This document shows, piece after piece, positions 1-11,900 of a stretch of DNA of 64,000 nucleotides. The translations under genes and the position numbers were made by a program. Source of the stretch: Phoronis australis (lineage: Eukaryota; Phoronida; Phoronidae); assembly GCA_002633005.1 (NCBI GenBank), contig NMRA01000253.1, positions 261,251 through 325,250 of the forward strand. The letters run 5' to 3'. The stretch's first letter is position 1. Each line of letters begins with the position of its first letter. The notes under the pieces were generated by a model, which saw only the letters and a list, made by a program, of their open reading frames with translations, was not told the DNA's origin and searched no databases.

Positions 1-2276
1 CAGAAAGTTTGGGCGCATTGCGTGAACGCGTGTAAAACTGATGTGATCACATGATTCTCTTGTAGTGGCATGAGGTTCTGTCAAGCATTTACGAGATCTT
101 GTTTTTCTGCTAGAGACTTGCATCAACGGAACGCAGCCGTAACTATGTTCGTAGTTCGTGTTCAGCGATTGTTTCATTAATGTAATGATGCATTTTTGTA
201 ATTTTTTTTTCAAAAAAGCGCACTGCGCATTAAGACCGCTGATGAGAACGAGGCATAAAATTGCCCCAGCAAGTGTTTAACAACTCCAATAAGTGTCCTA
301 CAGCGTTTGAAAGTAGTGCAAGAGCCACGAACCAACGTAGACCAATTTCTAGAAGGCTACAGAAACACTGCTTCGTCTAGAGTGACAAGGGATCCGAATT
401 ACACTTAATGACAACTTTGTTTCCAAATTCCATCAACTGAATGCATGAATGTTTTTTAAATCAAGGGCAACTATAATAAGGCCGCCTGTTTGTGACGATT
501 TTTGTAAATAAACTGGCTCACAATTACGAATGTTTTTTTTCTATTATTTTATCTTTATTATGAGCTCCTCTTTGACTAACGGCATTTTCTGACAATATAA
601 CTAAAGACTGAGCCTTAATTTAGTAGCGTTGCAAGAGAAGATCCATATTCATTTTCGATATATCTGTGTCAAAAGAACGAAAGAAATACGAAAAACACTT
701 AGGAAACTTAGTTGAGTCCCTATTTGTGACTGTTTCATGCAACCGGGCACTGCAGTCTACAATTGCTGACATCACACGGATAGCGCGGTATTTGCCACAG
801 ATCACGAGAATTAATGAACCAGGAAGTACATGTCCCTGATCTCAGATGGCGCATTTGTGGGATTTTCGAAGGCCGGAAAGGAGAGTTTTGTGCCCGACGT
901 TGGGTCTCCTCTTTGTTAAAAAACCCGTTTTGAAAAGAAATTTTAATAACATTTAAGAAGTAAGATGCGGGCCACTGTTCACTGAAAATGGACATTTACT
1001 CGGTGACCAGACAAGTCGGTCAAACAAGCCGATTATACTTTTCAGTCGACAAATTTTTCGCGAACTTATAGATTGTGTCCAGTATGGTCTCGGAGAAAGC
1101 ATTTTACAACCGCCTTAATTATCCTAAACAAATTTTAGTATTGCTTATTTGGGAACACATAAAGAACACACAGCTAGGGCACATAACAAATTATGTAGTT
1201 TAACTACAATGCTGCGTTCATAATTCAACTCTATTGTTCAGAAATACAAAACACACAATCTAAATTCAGAACAACTAGTATGTATCACTAATCAAAACGC
1301 ACAAAACATCGTGATTGTGCAATGCGAAATAAACTAATTATGACAAAGTGAATATAACTTAAAATTTAAGAGGCATTGTCTGAGAAAACCTGCAAAATTG
1401 CAAAATGTTGACGGAGGCACATTCAACAATTAAGTTGATACTTTGAACACCGATTTGTACTCACATATGAATAACTAAATCACGTCTGTTTTTTATGTGG
1501 AGTCATTCTGTAAAAATAATAAATACTTTCAGTCGGTGTTTTTCTTCACACACAGGACGAAGAATGTCCTAAAAGACAAAAAGAATACCAACACTAACAG
1601 AGCTGGAAGCCAGTTTGTGACTTTGAATAATCATGACTAGTGAAACTGAAGCCATTGCTGTGCTTGAGAACTGATTTCGTTGAGCATCTGAGTGAATTAG
1701 TATTTCATCTCGCCTTTTTGGTGACGCACTAAAATTGACCCAACGTCACTCCAGTTAGGCCTTGGTTAGGCTTAGTAAATATCGAAGTATTCCGATAGTA
1801 GAAGTCCGATTATGAAAAAGTGGTTCCAAATTATATTTAAAAAATGGTGTCTTAGTAAAGAAAAGCCTTTTTTGTTCTCCGTAATACTATTTGAACTTTG
1901 GCATAATTCATTCTTTTTGACAATCCGACTTTATTCGGAGGCACTTTTGTATAATTGCCTTGGCAATTATCAGTGAAGGTTGATGTCAGGTGACATACCG
2001 AAAGTCTTCAAATTGCGAATTTTAATAGAAACAGAGCACGAAATTACAATTCGTCTCTGTATCATTCCTCATAATGAATTATACATAGAATAAAATTATT
2101 TTTGAATAAAACACAAAAAGTTTAACTGAACTTAAAACAAGAATTTTAGTTTTGAGAGTGCAAGAGAAGGAAGACACAAGAATGGCGACCCTTTGTGGGC
2201 ATGTGTTGTTCATTCTCTCTAAAATCCACAGTAAAGTGTTGTGAAGTCGGGGATAAAAAGAATCTGACGAAGTGTT
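1..2276. other. noncoding stretch, no gene seen
   Basis: AT-rich sequence with only short, unrelated open frames on both strands. I see no splice-bounded exon, RNA gene or repeat structure that I can support. Confidence 0.6.
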
Positions 2277-2602
2277 ATGAGCAATGACAGAGATACTTCC
2301 AAATATCTACGGTACATACATGTACATGTACATGTAAACATATTGGACGACGTAACGGGGTGGAAACTTTTGTTGAACAGAGCTGGATTTGACGAAGGCT
2401 CGGCTGCTGAACTGACGGTGTGTCCCCTTCATAGAAACAAGTTTGGTGTAGAGTACTTCGCAACTAAACTCTGTGCCAACCCAGATCATGAAGCGAAGCA
2501 GAAGAGGTGTCCTAAAGCTCCGAGAGGTTGTCGCACTATAAATTTTTCCTATGTTGGAGGATATAAAAACTGTGAGAAATGTGATCCTGCCCATTGGATC
2601 AG
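2277..2602 (+). CDS. Cys/His-rich exon of a gene of unknown function
   Basis: An ATG-started open frame of about 109 codons runs into a possible splice donor (CAG|GTATGC after 2602). A second donor, ACT|GTGAGA after 2571, gives the reading phase that fits the next exon at 3421. The translation has a compact Cys/His region beginning VCPLHRNKFG and going on through LCANPDHEAK, RCPKAPRGC and NCEKC, which suggests a small zinc-binding module. From general knowledge, proteins of unknown function with a CPxHR-like module followed by a 'GWALK...GEKSGxKxDP' segment recur in cnidarian and other marine invertebrate genomes. The two exons here have that order. The (TACATG)n run at 2311-2336 lies inside the frame, so the true start may be further upstream. 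No function can be assigned. Confidence 0.5.
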
Positions 2603-3420
2603 GTATGCATTGTTTAATCCTGCCTTCTAATTTAACCGAAAATAGGCTCTAGTCGGATATAATGGACCCTGACTTGGAGAACCAGGCAATCACTAGACGC
2701 GGCTCTGAATTCAGCTCCTGCCTGCAAATTTCCAGTTGGAGTTTGATGGAGTGTGGAGTTTAGGGGTGCGGGCGTAAAATCAGTCCCTTCAGTTTCGACG
2801 TGGGTTTATGGTGTTGTAGCTGACATATGGATGCATAGCCATTAAATAATTTCCACTCCCAAACTGTGACCAAATATTATCTGTTTCAATAATACTAGTG
2901 GCAAGTTTGTCTGTCCTCTGATCATAATACATTTAGCTTTGTGTTTGGCTGGTTCAATTTTGTCTTTTACAACCACAATAAAACCTGCCAACTCAGAGCT
3001 AAAGCAGGCCACTTGTACGAAAGGCGATATTGTTTAGGCATGTAAACAAGGGGTGGAAATAAGTCCATGACTACACCTTTTTCTAGTACAGTTACAAGTC
3101 CCTTAAACTCCATTCCTGGTTCAGCAGAAGCCAAACTTGTTACAAATCCCAGACCGTTTATTCGTGTCTCTGCATGTGCACTGAAAAAGCTCCATACATG
3201 TATGCGACCATAGAATCGAGTCCCAGGGATTAGTCTTCATGGATGCACCTAAAGTCAGTGTCAGGACTTCAGAGCGCAGATATGAAACCTGGTTTCTGAT
3301 ACTGTACTTAGGTAATTGCAGTGCGTGTGTGTAGTTGAGGAAGTTTTCTAAATGCCATTTCATGTCACCGGATGAACCGTAATCTTCCTCCTGTTGAGAT
3401 GTTTTGCCCTAATTTTTCAG

Positions 3421-3589
3421 ATGATTACAAGCAAATGCCGGAGGAAGTATTTAGATTTTCAACATTAGAGGAAGGTTGGGCATTGAAATCGGTCAAAAAA
3501 GCCCCAAGAATGTCCAAAAGTGTGAGGGATTTCTTTGCAAATATGTTTAACGATGGCGAGAAAAGTGGCCAAAAAGCAGACCCATGACA
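3421..3589 (+). pseudogene. second exon of the same unknown gene, cut short
   Basis: A pyrimidine-rich acceptor (TAATTTTTCAG) precedes an open frame reading DYKQMPEEVFRF, EEGWALKSVKKAP, SVRDFFANMF and GEKSGQKADP, then a TGA stop at 3585-3587. Similarity to the family continues up to ADP and then stops abruptly. It resumes only at 4811, after a LINE tail and a poly(A) run. I infer that the exon was split by the LINE insertion, so this copy is a pseudogene unless a fused transcript is made. The exon start is in phase with the donor at 2571, not with the one at 2602. Confidence 0.55.
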
Positions 3590-4798
3590 TTGTGTTCAGG
3601 CCATCAGATCGAAGTTTCCTTCCAATGAGTGTGGAAGAACTAATTAAAAAGACAAAACAAGACTATAAGATGAAAGTTATCTCCAATATCAAAAATGTCT
3701 CCAAAATTCTAAGGAATATATAGTAAACAAAATTCGAGGACAGGTAAAGCAATCATCATACCCCACCATCCACTCAAAAGAATCCAACTCTCAGGCGTCA
3801 TCCAAAGCCGATAAAAGTATCTTATTTCTAGACTACTTCACTGCCAAGAGTCACATTGCACCAACAATAAACTTTCCAGAATTCCCAAACAGAACATTAG
3901 AACACCTCTCTTACATAGAAGCCCAACCATCTGAAGTCAGAAAACTACTAGAAAACATTGACGAAAACAAAAACGACGGTACCAATCTCATAACCAATAA
4001 AATGATCAAGATAATAGCAAGAGAGCTTACACTTCCTCTGACAACATTATACAACAAAATATTACAATCTGGAAAATTTCCTTTGAACTGGAAGCTTGGC
4101 GTTATGATACCAATACACAAAAAGAACTCCAAAACAGACATTGCCAACTATCGCCCCATAACTCTACTTAACACCTTATCCAAAATTTTAGAAAAAATCA
4201 TTTCTCAGCACATGTTTGACCACCTCTCTTCACAAAACCTCATATATCGTCGCCAATTTGGATTCATGCCTGGTAACAGCACTGTGTCGCAACTTACAGA
4301 AATTGTACACGACATCCACCTCCAGTTTGAGCAAGGGTACAANATCCTCATGTTTTCTTTGCTTGTGAGGTATGCAAGGAGGAGAGGGTACAGCTCTTCC
4401 AGGCACTCGAACAATACCCCAATGTTTATAAAAATACTCTGAAATTCCTCAATTGTACAACAAAATTAATTTCTTTCTATATGGATGTCAAGAACTTAAC
4501 TCAAACGAAAATATGGTTTTATTTGAAATAGTATCAGAATTTCTTCATAACATTAAATCTCTTTGTGTGAGTGGATAGAATTTTATACATCTGTATGAAA
4601 ATAAATTATTTTCATTCGTTGTCATATATCATTGTATTCTTAACATCATTTTTTATTTATGTATTTGTATATAATCATTGTATATAGACTTCTTTATATT
4701 TTTTTACCCAGATCTAATGCCTCTTGGCGCTTTCTGGGTTATGTATATTCATTGTATTCTGAAGATTTCGTAATAAACATTAAAAAAAAAAAAAAAAA
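3590..4798 (+). mobile_element. 5'-truncated non-LTR retrotransposon (LINE) with assembly gap
   Basis: The + strand encodes reverse-transcriptase blocks typical of non-LTR elements: FPLNWKLGVMIPIHKK, then DIANYRPITLLNTLSKILEKI (RT motif with the YRPI box), then RRQFGFMPGNSTVSQL (the GFxxGxST box). A start-proximal segment (PSEVRKLLENIDENKNDGTN) precedes them with small frameshifts. After an N at 4343 the sequence jumps to a C-terminal piece reading FFACEVCKEERVQLFQALEQ, resembling the Cys-rich end of LINE ORF2, then an AT-rich 3' UTR, AATAAA and a poly(A) run at 4784-4798. The catalytic palm is missing, most likely collapsed at the N. 5' truncation plus the poly(A) tail fits target-primed reverse transcription. 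I could not identify a target-site duplication. Confidence 0.8.
4343..4343. other. single N hiding a probable gap
   Basis: The reverse-transcriptase frame left of the N and the LINE C-terminal Cys-rich segment right of it belong to widely separated parts of one ORF. The N therefore probably stands for missing sequence rather than one uncertain base. Confidence 0.6.
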
Positions 4799-4810
4799 TG
4801 AGTGACGTAC

Positions 4811-5144
4811 AGCCAAGCAGATATCAAGCTTGTTTTCACGACTTGCACTTCAAATAAAATGCAAAGCAGTTTTTGAAGAGGAAGACGAAGATGATGTTGC
4901 AAATGGTCGACGTATCTGGGAGGAGGAAATTAGGGAAGTAGGGGTAATGCACACGATTATGTACGGAGGAGAAAACTTAAGTGAGATGGTGAGGGACAAA
5001 AAGTTGAGCTATCTGAAAGTTGTGAATTTGAAAGAAATTTGCAAGCTGCTGGACATAGACATTAAGCTATGTAAGCGTAAATCTGAATTTTTGAATATTG
5101 TTACAGGTTGCTTAGAGATGTGCTCTTGCCATGCTGATGTCTAG
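4811..5144 (+). pseudogene. 3' part of the LINE-interrupted unknown gene
   Basis: Just after the LINE poly(A) a frame reads TAKQISSLFSRLALQIKCKA, then an acidic stretch (EEEDEDD), EIREVGVMHTIMYGG, NLSEMVRDKKLSYLKVVNLK, EICKLLDIDIKLCKRKSEFL and a C-terminal CSCHADV, ending at TAG 5142-5144. An in-frame TGA lies just upstream, at the insertion edge. From general knowledge of the cnidarian family, the 'xxQIxxFFSRL' helix and the acidic linker normally follow the GEKSGxKxDP segment found here before the LINE. The two pieces are therefore halves of one exon. Function is unknown; the C-terminal half looks helical and may be a small DNA- or protein-binding fold. Confidence 0.6.
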
Positions 5145-8100
5145 AATAGATTTTTAACTGATTTGTTCACCCCTTCATCAGCGGGTGCTTACCGAGGTTG
5201 AGGGTGTGGGTAGGCATTGTGATGTTTGTAGTAAACAGGAATGTGACATTGGTGGTCACCTATGCCATTGTATTTGCAAGCTACTTGATTGAGACTCAAA
5301 CCTATTGAAATATATTTCAGTTGCAACGCTAAGTCTCATCACAGTGGCTTACATCTGTTGTTGAACCCTTGAAAGAGTCGATGTCTTTCTGAGAGTTTTA
5401 TGGTTTTCTATAAATATTGAAAGGTGTAAACTGCTGGTAATACGAGTGGAGTGATTTGACACGATTTAGGGTGTGCCACTCTCGAACTTTTCCAGTCGGA
5501 ACCAATATTGGTGCATTTTCTACCAAGTTTACCATTGCCTTGAAAAGCCTTGTTACATATTATTAGACTCGTTTATTCTTTACTGTTGGTGGATGACACA
5601 AAATAAGGTTATTTTATGGAGTTTTGATTGATTTACATAAACTTCTGTGTGCCTTTCATTTTGGCTTCCTCTCTGTTGGAAATGATTTGGTTTAGTTTGT
5701 TTTTTGATCCAATTTTTGTTTCGCTCAGTACATATAGTTTTCTATGTAACGTTGAGCAGACTTTAAGAGAACTCTGTCAGACTCTGCTAAATTGGATAAA
5801 CTTTCTCCAAAATTATTTGACAGATTAGTGGGACTTCTGTGTCTATGAAATATAGAAATTCTGTGTCAGCTTTATGTGAAGTTATTGCACCTAGCTGTTG
5901 CCTTTCTAGATAAGATGCTATGTGTACATTATGTAGTAGTTCATGATGGTGCAACTCTGACGTATTCCTGTTTTCATCTAATTTACGGTTGAAAGTATGG
6001 GTTTTAAAAGCTAGTTATGTATGTTTTTACATTACTTGAAGATCATAATATTATACGAATAGACATTCGAGTTCTTTTGCATATAAACAATTTTTTTATT
6101 TATTATTTGAAAGATGTATTCATTGTCTTTAGATTCTTGTAGTTTAAGGACCCCTTTTAATAAAATCGTACGCTCTGTCCATAGTTAGACGTTGTTATAT
6201 TAAGGACATAATGACTACTAGACAAACAATCCACGTGTAAAACAATGATATACGTAACTGGATCATGTTTCATAGTATGAAGGTCATCATAGACCATTTA
6301 ACATGTGAGGAAACTTATTGCTTCTGTTCTGTCGTAACAATTCTATAATACGTTGAATTTTTCCTTTGTAACTCCATTTTAATAATGTAGTGAGAGTTAT
6401 TGCAAAATAAACAAACCGTCATGTTTGTTCGATACTAATATTAAGAGATCTTTTCAACATTCATTTTATTACAAATCATTGCCCATTACTGATCTTACAG
6501 AGTCATAATTGTCGGCATGTTCGATTATTTTCTTCTCAGTGAAACTAGAAAACAAAAAAGGATGGTAGAAAACTTTAATCTGATGTGAGATGGAGTAACC
6601 TCATAGACAGAAATATTGTTGTGGAGTTTCTGTTTATGTGCAATAGTGATTATGAATTGAGGTGTTCTGTAAAATTGAAATCAAGAGCACATTTTTCTTG
6701 GTGGTGTACAGCTTTGAATTGACGTTGATGATTCCTGTTGTGGGTACTCCAGTGTCGTACTAAGAATAAACTCTAGTGCAATTTTTTGGGGGTTGTGCAC
6801 ATGTCGTATACAATGATTACCTTTTCAAAAACCACTTTTTCAAACTCGCGGCTTTTACAAAATTGTCTGTAGATTTCATAACTTGTGCAACTGAATCTTC
6901 TGCATAGAAAGTGAATGTTCTACATTCAACAACTTGCAATGAAGTGTGTAGTTGCTATACACATTCCTTGATATTTGGGTATTTTTGTAAAGAAATATTT
7001 TTATTTTGCTCACGTTGTGGCAACAAATCTAATTGGCAAAATATGCCCCCCTACCCTTTAGCAATTTTATTTTTTTGCCAATTTTGTACTGAATGTTGTC
7101 AAAAATTCTACTCATTATCCAAAAGGCGTATATCAAAATGTCACCTTACTCAACCGTTGGCTTTTGTTTAGTCAGCTGGCTTTGTATCAAGGCTAGCTTT
7201 TGTTAAGCTCGTGCTACGACGACTGATGAGGGAATCACCGTACACGACCCAGTTCTTGAAATGATAGCCAGTTGAAAGAGTGAATACTAGAAATTGCTTA
7301 ATACACTATCAAACTAGCAAGAATTTAAAACACAATCGCAACTCTCGTCGATTGACTAGGAAATCGAGTCTGGCGGGGCCTGCTATTGAATACTAAACAC
7401 TGCTTAGTGCTATTGTATTTACAGCAACCGATTCCACGCGAAGTAAAAACAACAACTTAACATATTTCTACTAATTATTAAATAAATACCATGTATTCGC
7501 ACATAAATAAGAGCCAAATTTCGAAGGAAATCGCTGTACAAACAGACGCTATCGACTTTTCCTGTTTTGGTAAGCTGTTCAATTTTACCTCCAAAGCTTC
7601 ATAGAAGTGTCCAAAATTCTGTGTATTAGGCGACATTTCACAGGAACTGTGGAAAAACTCCTACAAATTTGACGATGGAATATTTTTATTTCACCTTAGT
7701 TTGGTAGAAGAAAATATCTCACTTTAAATAGATAGGAACCACTTTTTAATAAAAGCCTTTTGAAATTCTACACTTGCTACCCATTTCCCTATTGGAATAA
7801 ATGGGAATATTAGATGTGCTGTAATCCATACAAAAACATTTTTTGGATTTTTTAAAATAACTTTTTCTCTTATTGTTTGATATCCTTAACAAACCCCATT
7901 GCCAAAATCCATGCACTTTAACTTGCCTCCGCCAACCTCTGCAGGTTTTCTCAGATAATGCCTCTTAAGCAAGTTTCCTTCAGCATACAATGTACCTCAC
8001 ATTTCACAGGGGCCTTCGATAATGTCCTTTCAGCGCCACTTCCCTTCTTACTAACTGAGTTTCTTTTCACAGTAACTCTTTTGAAGAGATCATAATAGCA

Positions 8101-8725
8101 AAAGCGGGAACTATTCGGTCTAAATTGATACAAAATAGGTTGTTTTTGGGGTGGCATTCTCCTTTTTAAAGTCGCATACACCAACTCGTAGTGAATAGCG
8201 ACACAGGCAGTAAACAAGAATTTTATTGTGCATTCATTTTAGTTGCAGTAGGTTGTACGACTATGTAGTTGATAAAACGTGGCCTAAAGTTGTACTGTTG
8301 TTGCGCCTGCTAGATAATTGTCTAGGTTATTGTTGAAATTTACTCCCCTTTATTTGATATTCAGAAAATGTATCAACTTTTTATGGCGATTTCTTACAAT
8401 ACTGTTTATAAGAGCTAATGTTCAAAGTGCAGTAAGAATGCGGACGCATATTTTGCCATCGCGATTGTTTCTGGAACACAACTTTGGTTCTTCATCGTCA
8501 GTTGTTGTTAATGGCTCATGGGGTTGCTGTTATGCAAATGCAAATATAGTCAAAACCATTTCTTTTCGTATTTTGCCGATTTGGAAGCAGACTCCACGAT
8601 CTTAATAAGTAGTTATGGACTGTCAGATTACAGTGCTTCAGCATTCCAAGAAAACTATATCCTTATTTAGACCCTGTGTGATGAAAACTATTGTGTGAAA
8701 TGGATCTATATCAGTTTTGAAAAAG
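5145..8725. other. noncoding stretch, no gene seen
   Basis: AT-rich with scattered short frames only, none having splice sites, domain motifs or codon bias I can recognise. It contains one end of a short dispersed repeat (8118-8170, listed separately). Confidence 0.55.
8118..8170. repeat. short dispersed repeat, copy 1
   Basis: The string TCTAAATTGATA followed by AAAATAGGTTGTTTTT, a G-run and ATTCTCCTTT also occurs at 30605-30652 and, through the 1.4-kb duplication, at about 32013-32060. The match is about 50 bp with a few differences, and the flanks do not match clearly. It is probably a remnant of an interspersed repeat of unknown class. Confidence 0.55.
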
Positions 8726-8730
8726 GTAAT

Positions 8731-8910
8731 GTTGTTAATTGTAATGTTGTTAATTGTAATGCTGTTAATTGTAATGCTGTTAATTGTAATGTTGTTAATT
8801 GTAATGTTGTTAATTGTAATGTTGTTAATTGTAATGTTGTTAATTGTAATGTTGTTAATTGTAATGTTGTTAATTGTAATTTTGTTAGTTGTAATGTTGT
8901 TAATTGTAAT
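8731..8910. repeat. 15-bp minisatellite, 12 units
   Basis: Twelve consecutive head-to-tail units of GTTGTTAATTGTAAT, with isolated substitutions (GCT for GTT in units 3 and 4; TTT and AGT changes in unit 11), plus partial units at both ends. Because 15 is divisible by three and the unit has few stops, long repetitive open frames appear on both strands. They are a by-product of the repeat and not evidence for a gene. Confidence 0.95.
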
Positions 8911-8929
8911 GTTAAGTAGTTCTGGAGGT

Positions 8930-11900
8930 ATTATCAATCAGCATCTGATCATTATTCTCTTAGTAGTGTTGCTCTTTTGATTGCGCCATAGGCCTTATAT
9001 ATATTTTTATCCCATACGTATTGAATCTGTCGAGGCCGGAAATACTGCCATCTAATAGTGTTCCGTATTCACCTCCCGCACTACTTCACCAGTGACCTCT
9101 GACGTGGAAAGTTCAAAATATAGGTCAATATTGACTCGACGTCGTTAGCTGGTTAGATCATCAAACTCTCGGAAAATGGTTTAAAATAATACAATGGGCT
9201 ATTCGGAGAATTCTCGCGGTGTCTGTACTAGTGGTGAAGTTGAAATCGAATGCGCTTGCGAATTGTCATTTTCCTGTTGACCTACAGAAATGTGCAGCGC
9301 TCAAAATGAAATATCCCCTTCGTTTGCATTTGGTTTGTTTGTGCGTGTAATTATTTTTAGAGCTTTCTTAAGAAGGTCTTTGTACAATTTTAAGTTTTGG
9401 GTGAACTTGTCTACAACAAAAGTTCCACATGCAAGAAAATTATGTTTTCAATTGTAGCTGCATGTAGCTGGATAAGAATCTGCTTTGCACAAGATTCGAG
9501 AATAAACAATTATCAGGGTATTTAAAAACAAAATGGCAAACTGAACAACACATACATACAAAGAAACAACATTGTTAAAATCAATTCTAATTTTCCCAAT
9601 GCAACGGAGTCCATTATCACGCATATCAAGGGCTAATTTTCTGAATGCTTTTCACTTTGTCCGAAGGTAAAATAGACAGTCAGGCGACTAGTTTCAGTCG
9701 TACTCTCACCTGTAACAGCATAGCCGGAGAAATATTAGCAAATTGTAAAAGAAAACACAAGACAAAACTACTTTTGTAAGGCAGAACATACGTGTACTTG
9801 ACGTTTCATCTACATGTTTATACGTAGAAACTCTTAGTAATAATCTTTGTACCCAAGCTTTATTTGAATTAAAATATATGAAACAGGCTAAAAGTGAGTT
9901 AACAATGTTTATTTTTCATGACACCTAAAATGTGCTTCTGATCTCAACAAGTAAAATTCATTCTAGGTGTCAATTTTTATTCCAATGCAATGTTACGACA
10001 TTTATTGAATAACTTTTTCATGTTAATTCGGTAACTAATCTAGTAGTCCTGGGTGTGGGGTCCGCTATAAAATAAGGAAACCCACTCACCTAGAGAATTT
10101 TATTGGACATACATGTAGCATTGTTTTGAAGAGAAACTGCTGTGAAAAAGCCATCCTTGACTTCTGAGCATCACGTACCATACTCCTCTTATATTGGGCG
10201 CACTCCCACCCAGGACAATATGTGAATATATTCTACTGGCCTACCCGGGACTTGGATACCGGAAAAGCAACATTTAGTTCCACTCAATAAAGCCGTTATT
10301 CAGTGGGGTAACTGGTGGGGATAACATCATTTAAAAATGATGGATAATCTTTCTGTTGTTTAAGAGTAGTTACAAATCGTACGGCACCATCGAAAATACA
10401 TTTTTTAAAAAAATGGCAGTCGTTTGAATTTATAAACGACTTGCAACATTTCAAGGCATGAGTTAAGACTATTCAGTCACTGAGAATTCAGAAAATCTAA
10501 TATATTTTTATGCGTTTACAATTAATAGCAAAACAGGAAGGAACTTCATGAAGGTTAAGAATTACATGTACCTCACCATGTTCTTTCCCCCAGACACTAT
10601 TACCTGTTATTTCCACACATTCAGCTCCACCAAATTTTACAACCCCAACCCCCTATGCCAATCCCCCGCTAAGGACCTGAATAAGTAAATTAAGAAAACA
10701 ACTTACATATATTTCTTTAAAAAGAGCTGTTTCTTTTCAAACGCTTTGTTCGTTGTCTCTGATATAGAAAGTAGGCTTTGACAACAGATCTGCACTGGAT
10801 GAGAAGATCTTGATGTTTAGCTGCAGTCAAATGCTTAAAACCAATTTTTGTACATTCAGGGACGGTGCAGAAGCGATGAATATCTCCTCTGCACTGTACA
10901 AGCCCTAAAACCTAAAAACCAAAGGTCACGTGGAAACAGACATGATAGATTTCCATTTCAACTTGTAACAGATTTCCGGATGACATAGGATAGGGATTAA
11001 ACAAATAGTCTAATGGATATTTGTCACGTGCCCTTTGCCATTGGGCTTGGACTGTAATCTCAAAGTTTATCTTGATCGGTAATACCTGTAAATTTGGCTC
11101 CTACAGTATGTTAAAAGCATCATTCTGAGTCCACTAGTGCCATAAATTGCCAAATGTAACGTACTGTTAGGCGTATTGGCTTGCTCTTGTCCACGTCACC
11201 ATGAGAATCACCTTTTAATTCAAACACTGAGCTGCGAATAACACCCTCACGCAGTGGTGTTCTATTCAGACCCCTATTCAAGACAACTGTTACCGGCCTT
11301 TTGTTGTTTGTGCTAGGATCTCGCGGTAACGCAAAATGTCACGAAAAGGCAGCTTCACTTATGGTTTGACGGGCTTACATCTGCGCGATTGAACTCGCGT
11401 TTTCTATTTTTCCCAAGACTTTGCTAGGACTATCTGGTTAACCCAATACAAATAAAATAACAAAATTCCGTTGAAGTTAGGCTTTAACTCACTAACCAGT
11501 ATCGAGTTGACAGCATAAACACTTAGCATTGATTGATGTAACTGTCACTGATAAACCTTTTAGAAATCACTCCAAACAACAATAATACTGCTTGATGTAC
11601 GAAAATTAAGATCCCGAGTACTACGTCAAATATCGTAACACACGTCACAACAAACAAAGATTAACCCGACTGGGGACTGTCGCGAAGTCGACATTGGCGT
11701 GTACCTCAGTAAACAGGCATCAGTAGAATAAACATGGATTAATCGTTAAAATATCAAAACCCTTACCTTTGTATACGGTCGTGCTTATTCTATTACATAA
11801 AATCCCTCTTTTCACGCACTCCCAAATTCAGTTGGCCCGGCTGCAAGCCCTTTCACCATGTATTTAAAGGGCACGTGAAATCGAGGCTGCTTAATCTATC

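Noticed and set aside
8638-8980. Repetitive open frames on both strands (asparagine/isoleucine- or valine/cysteine-rich proteins)
   Set aside because: They are created by the 15-bp minisatellite; no leader, splice sites or unique sequence supports a gene.
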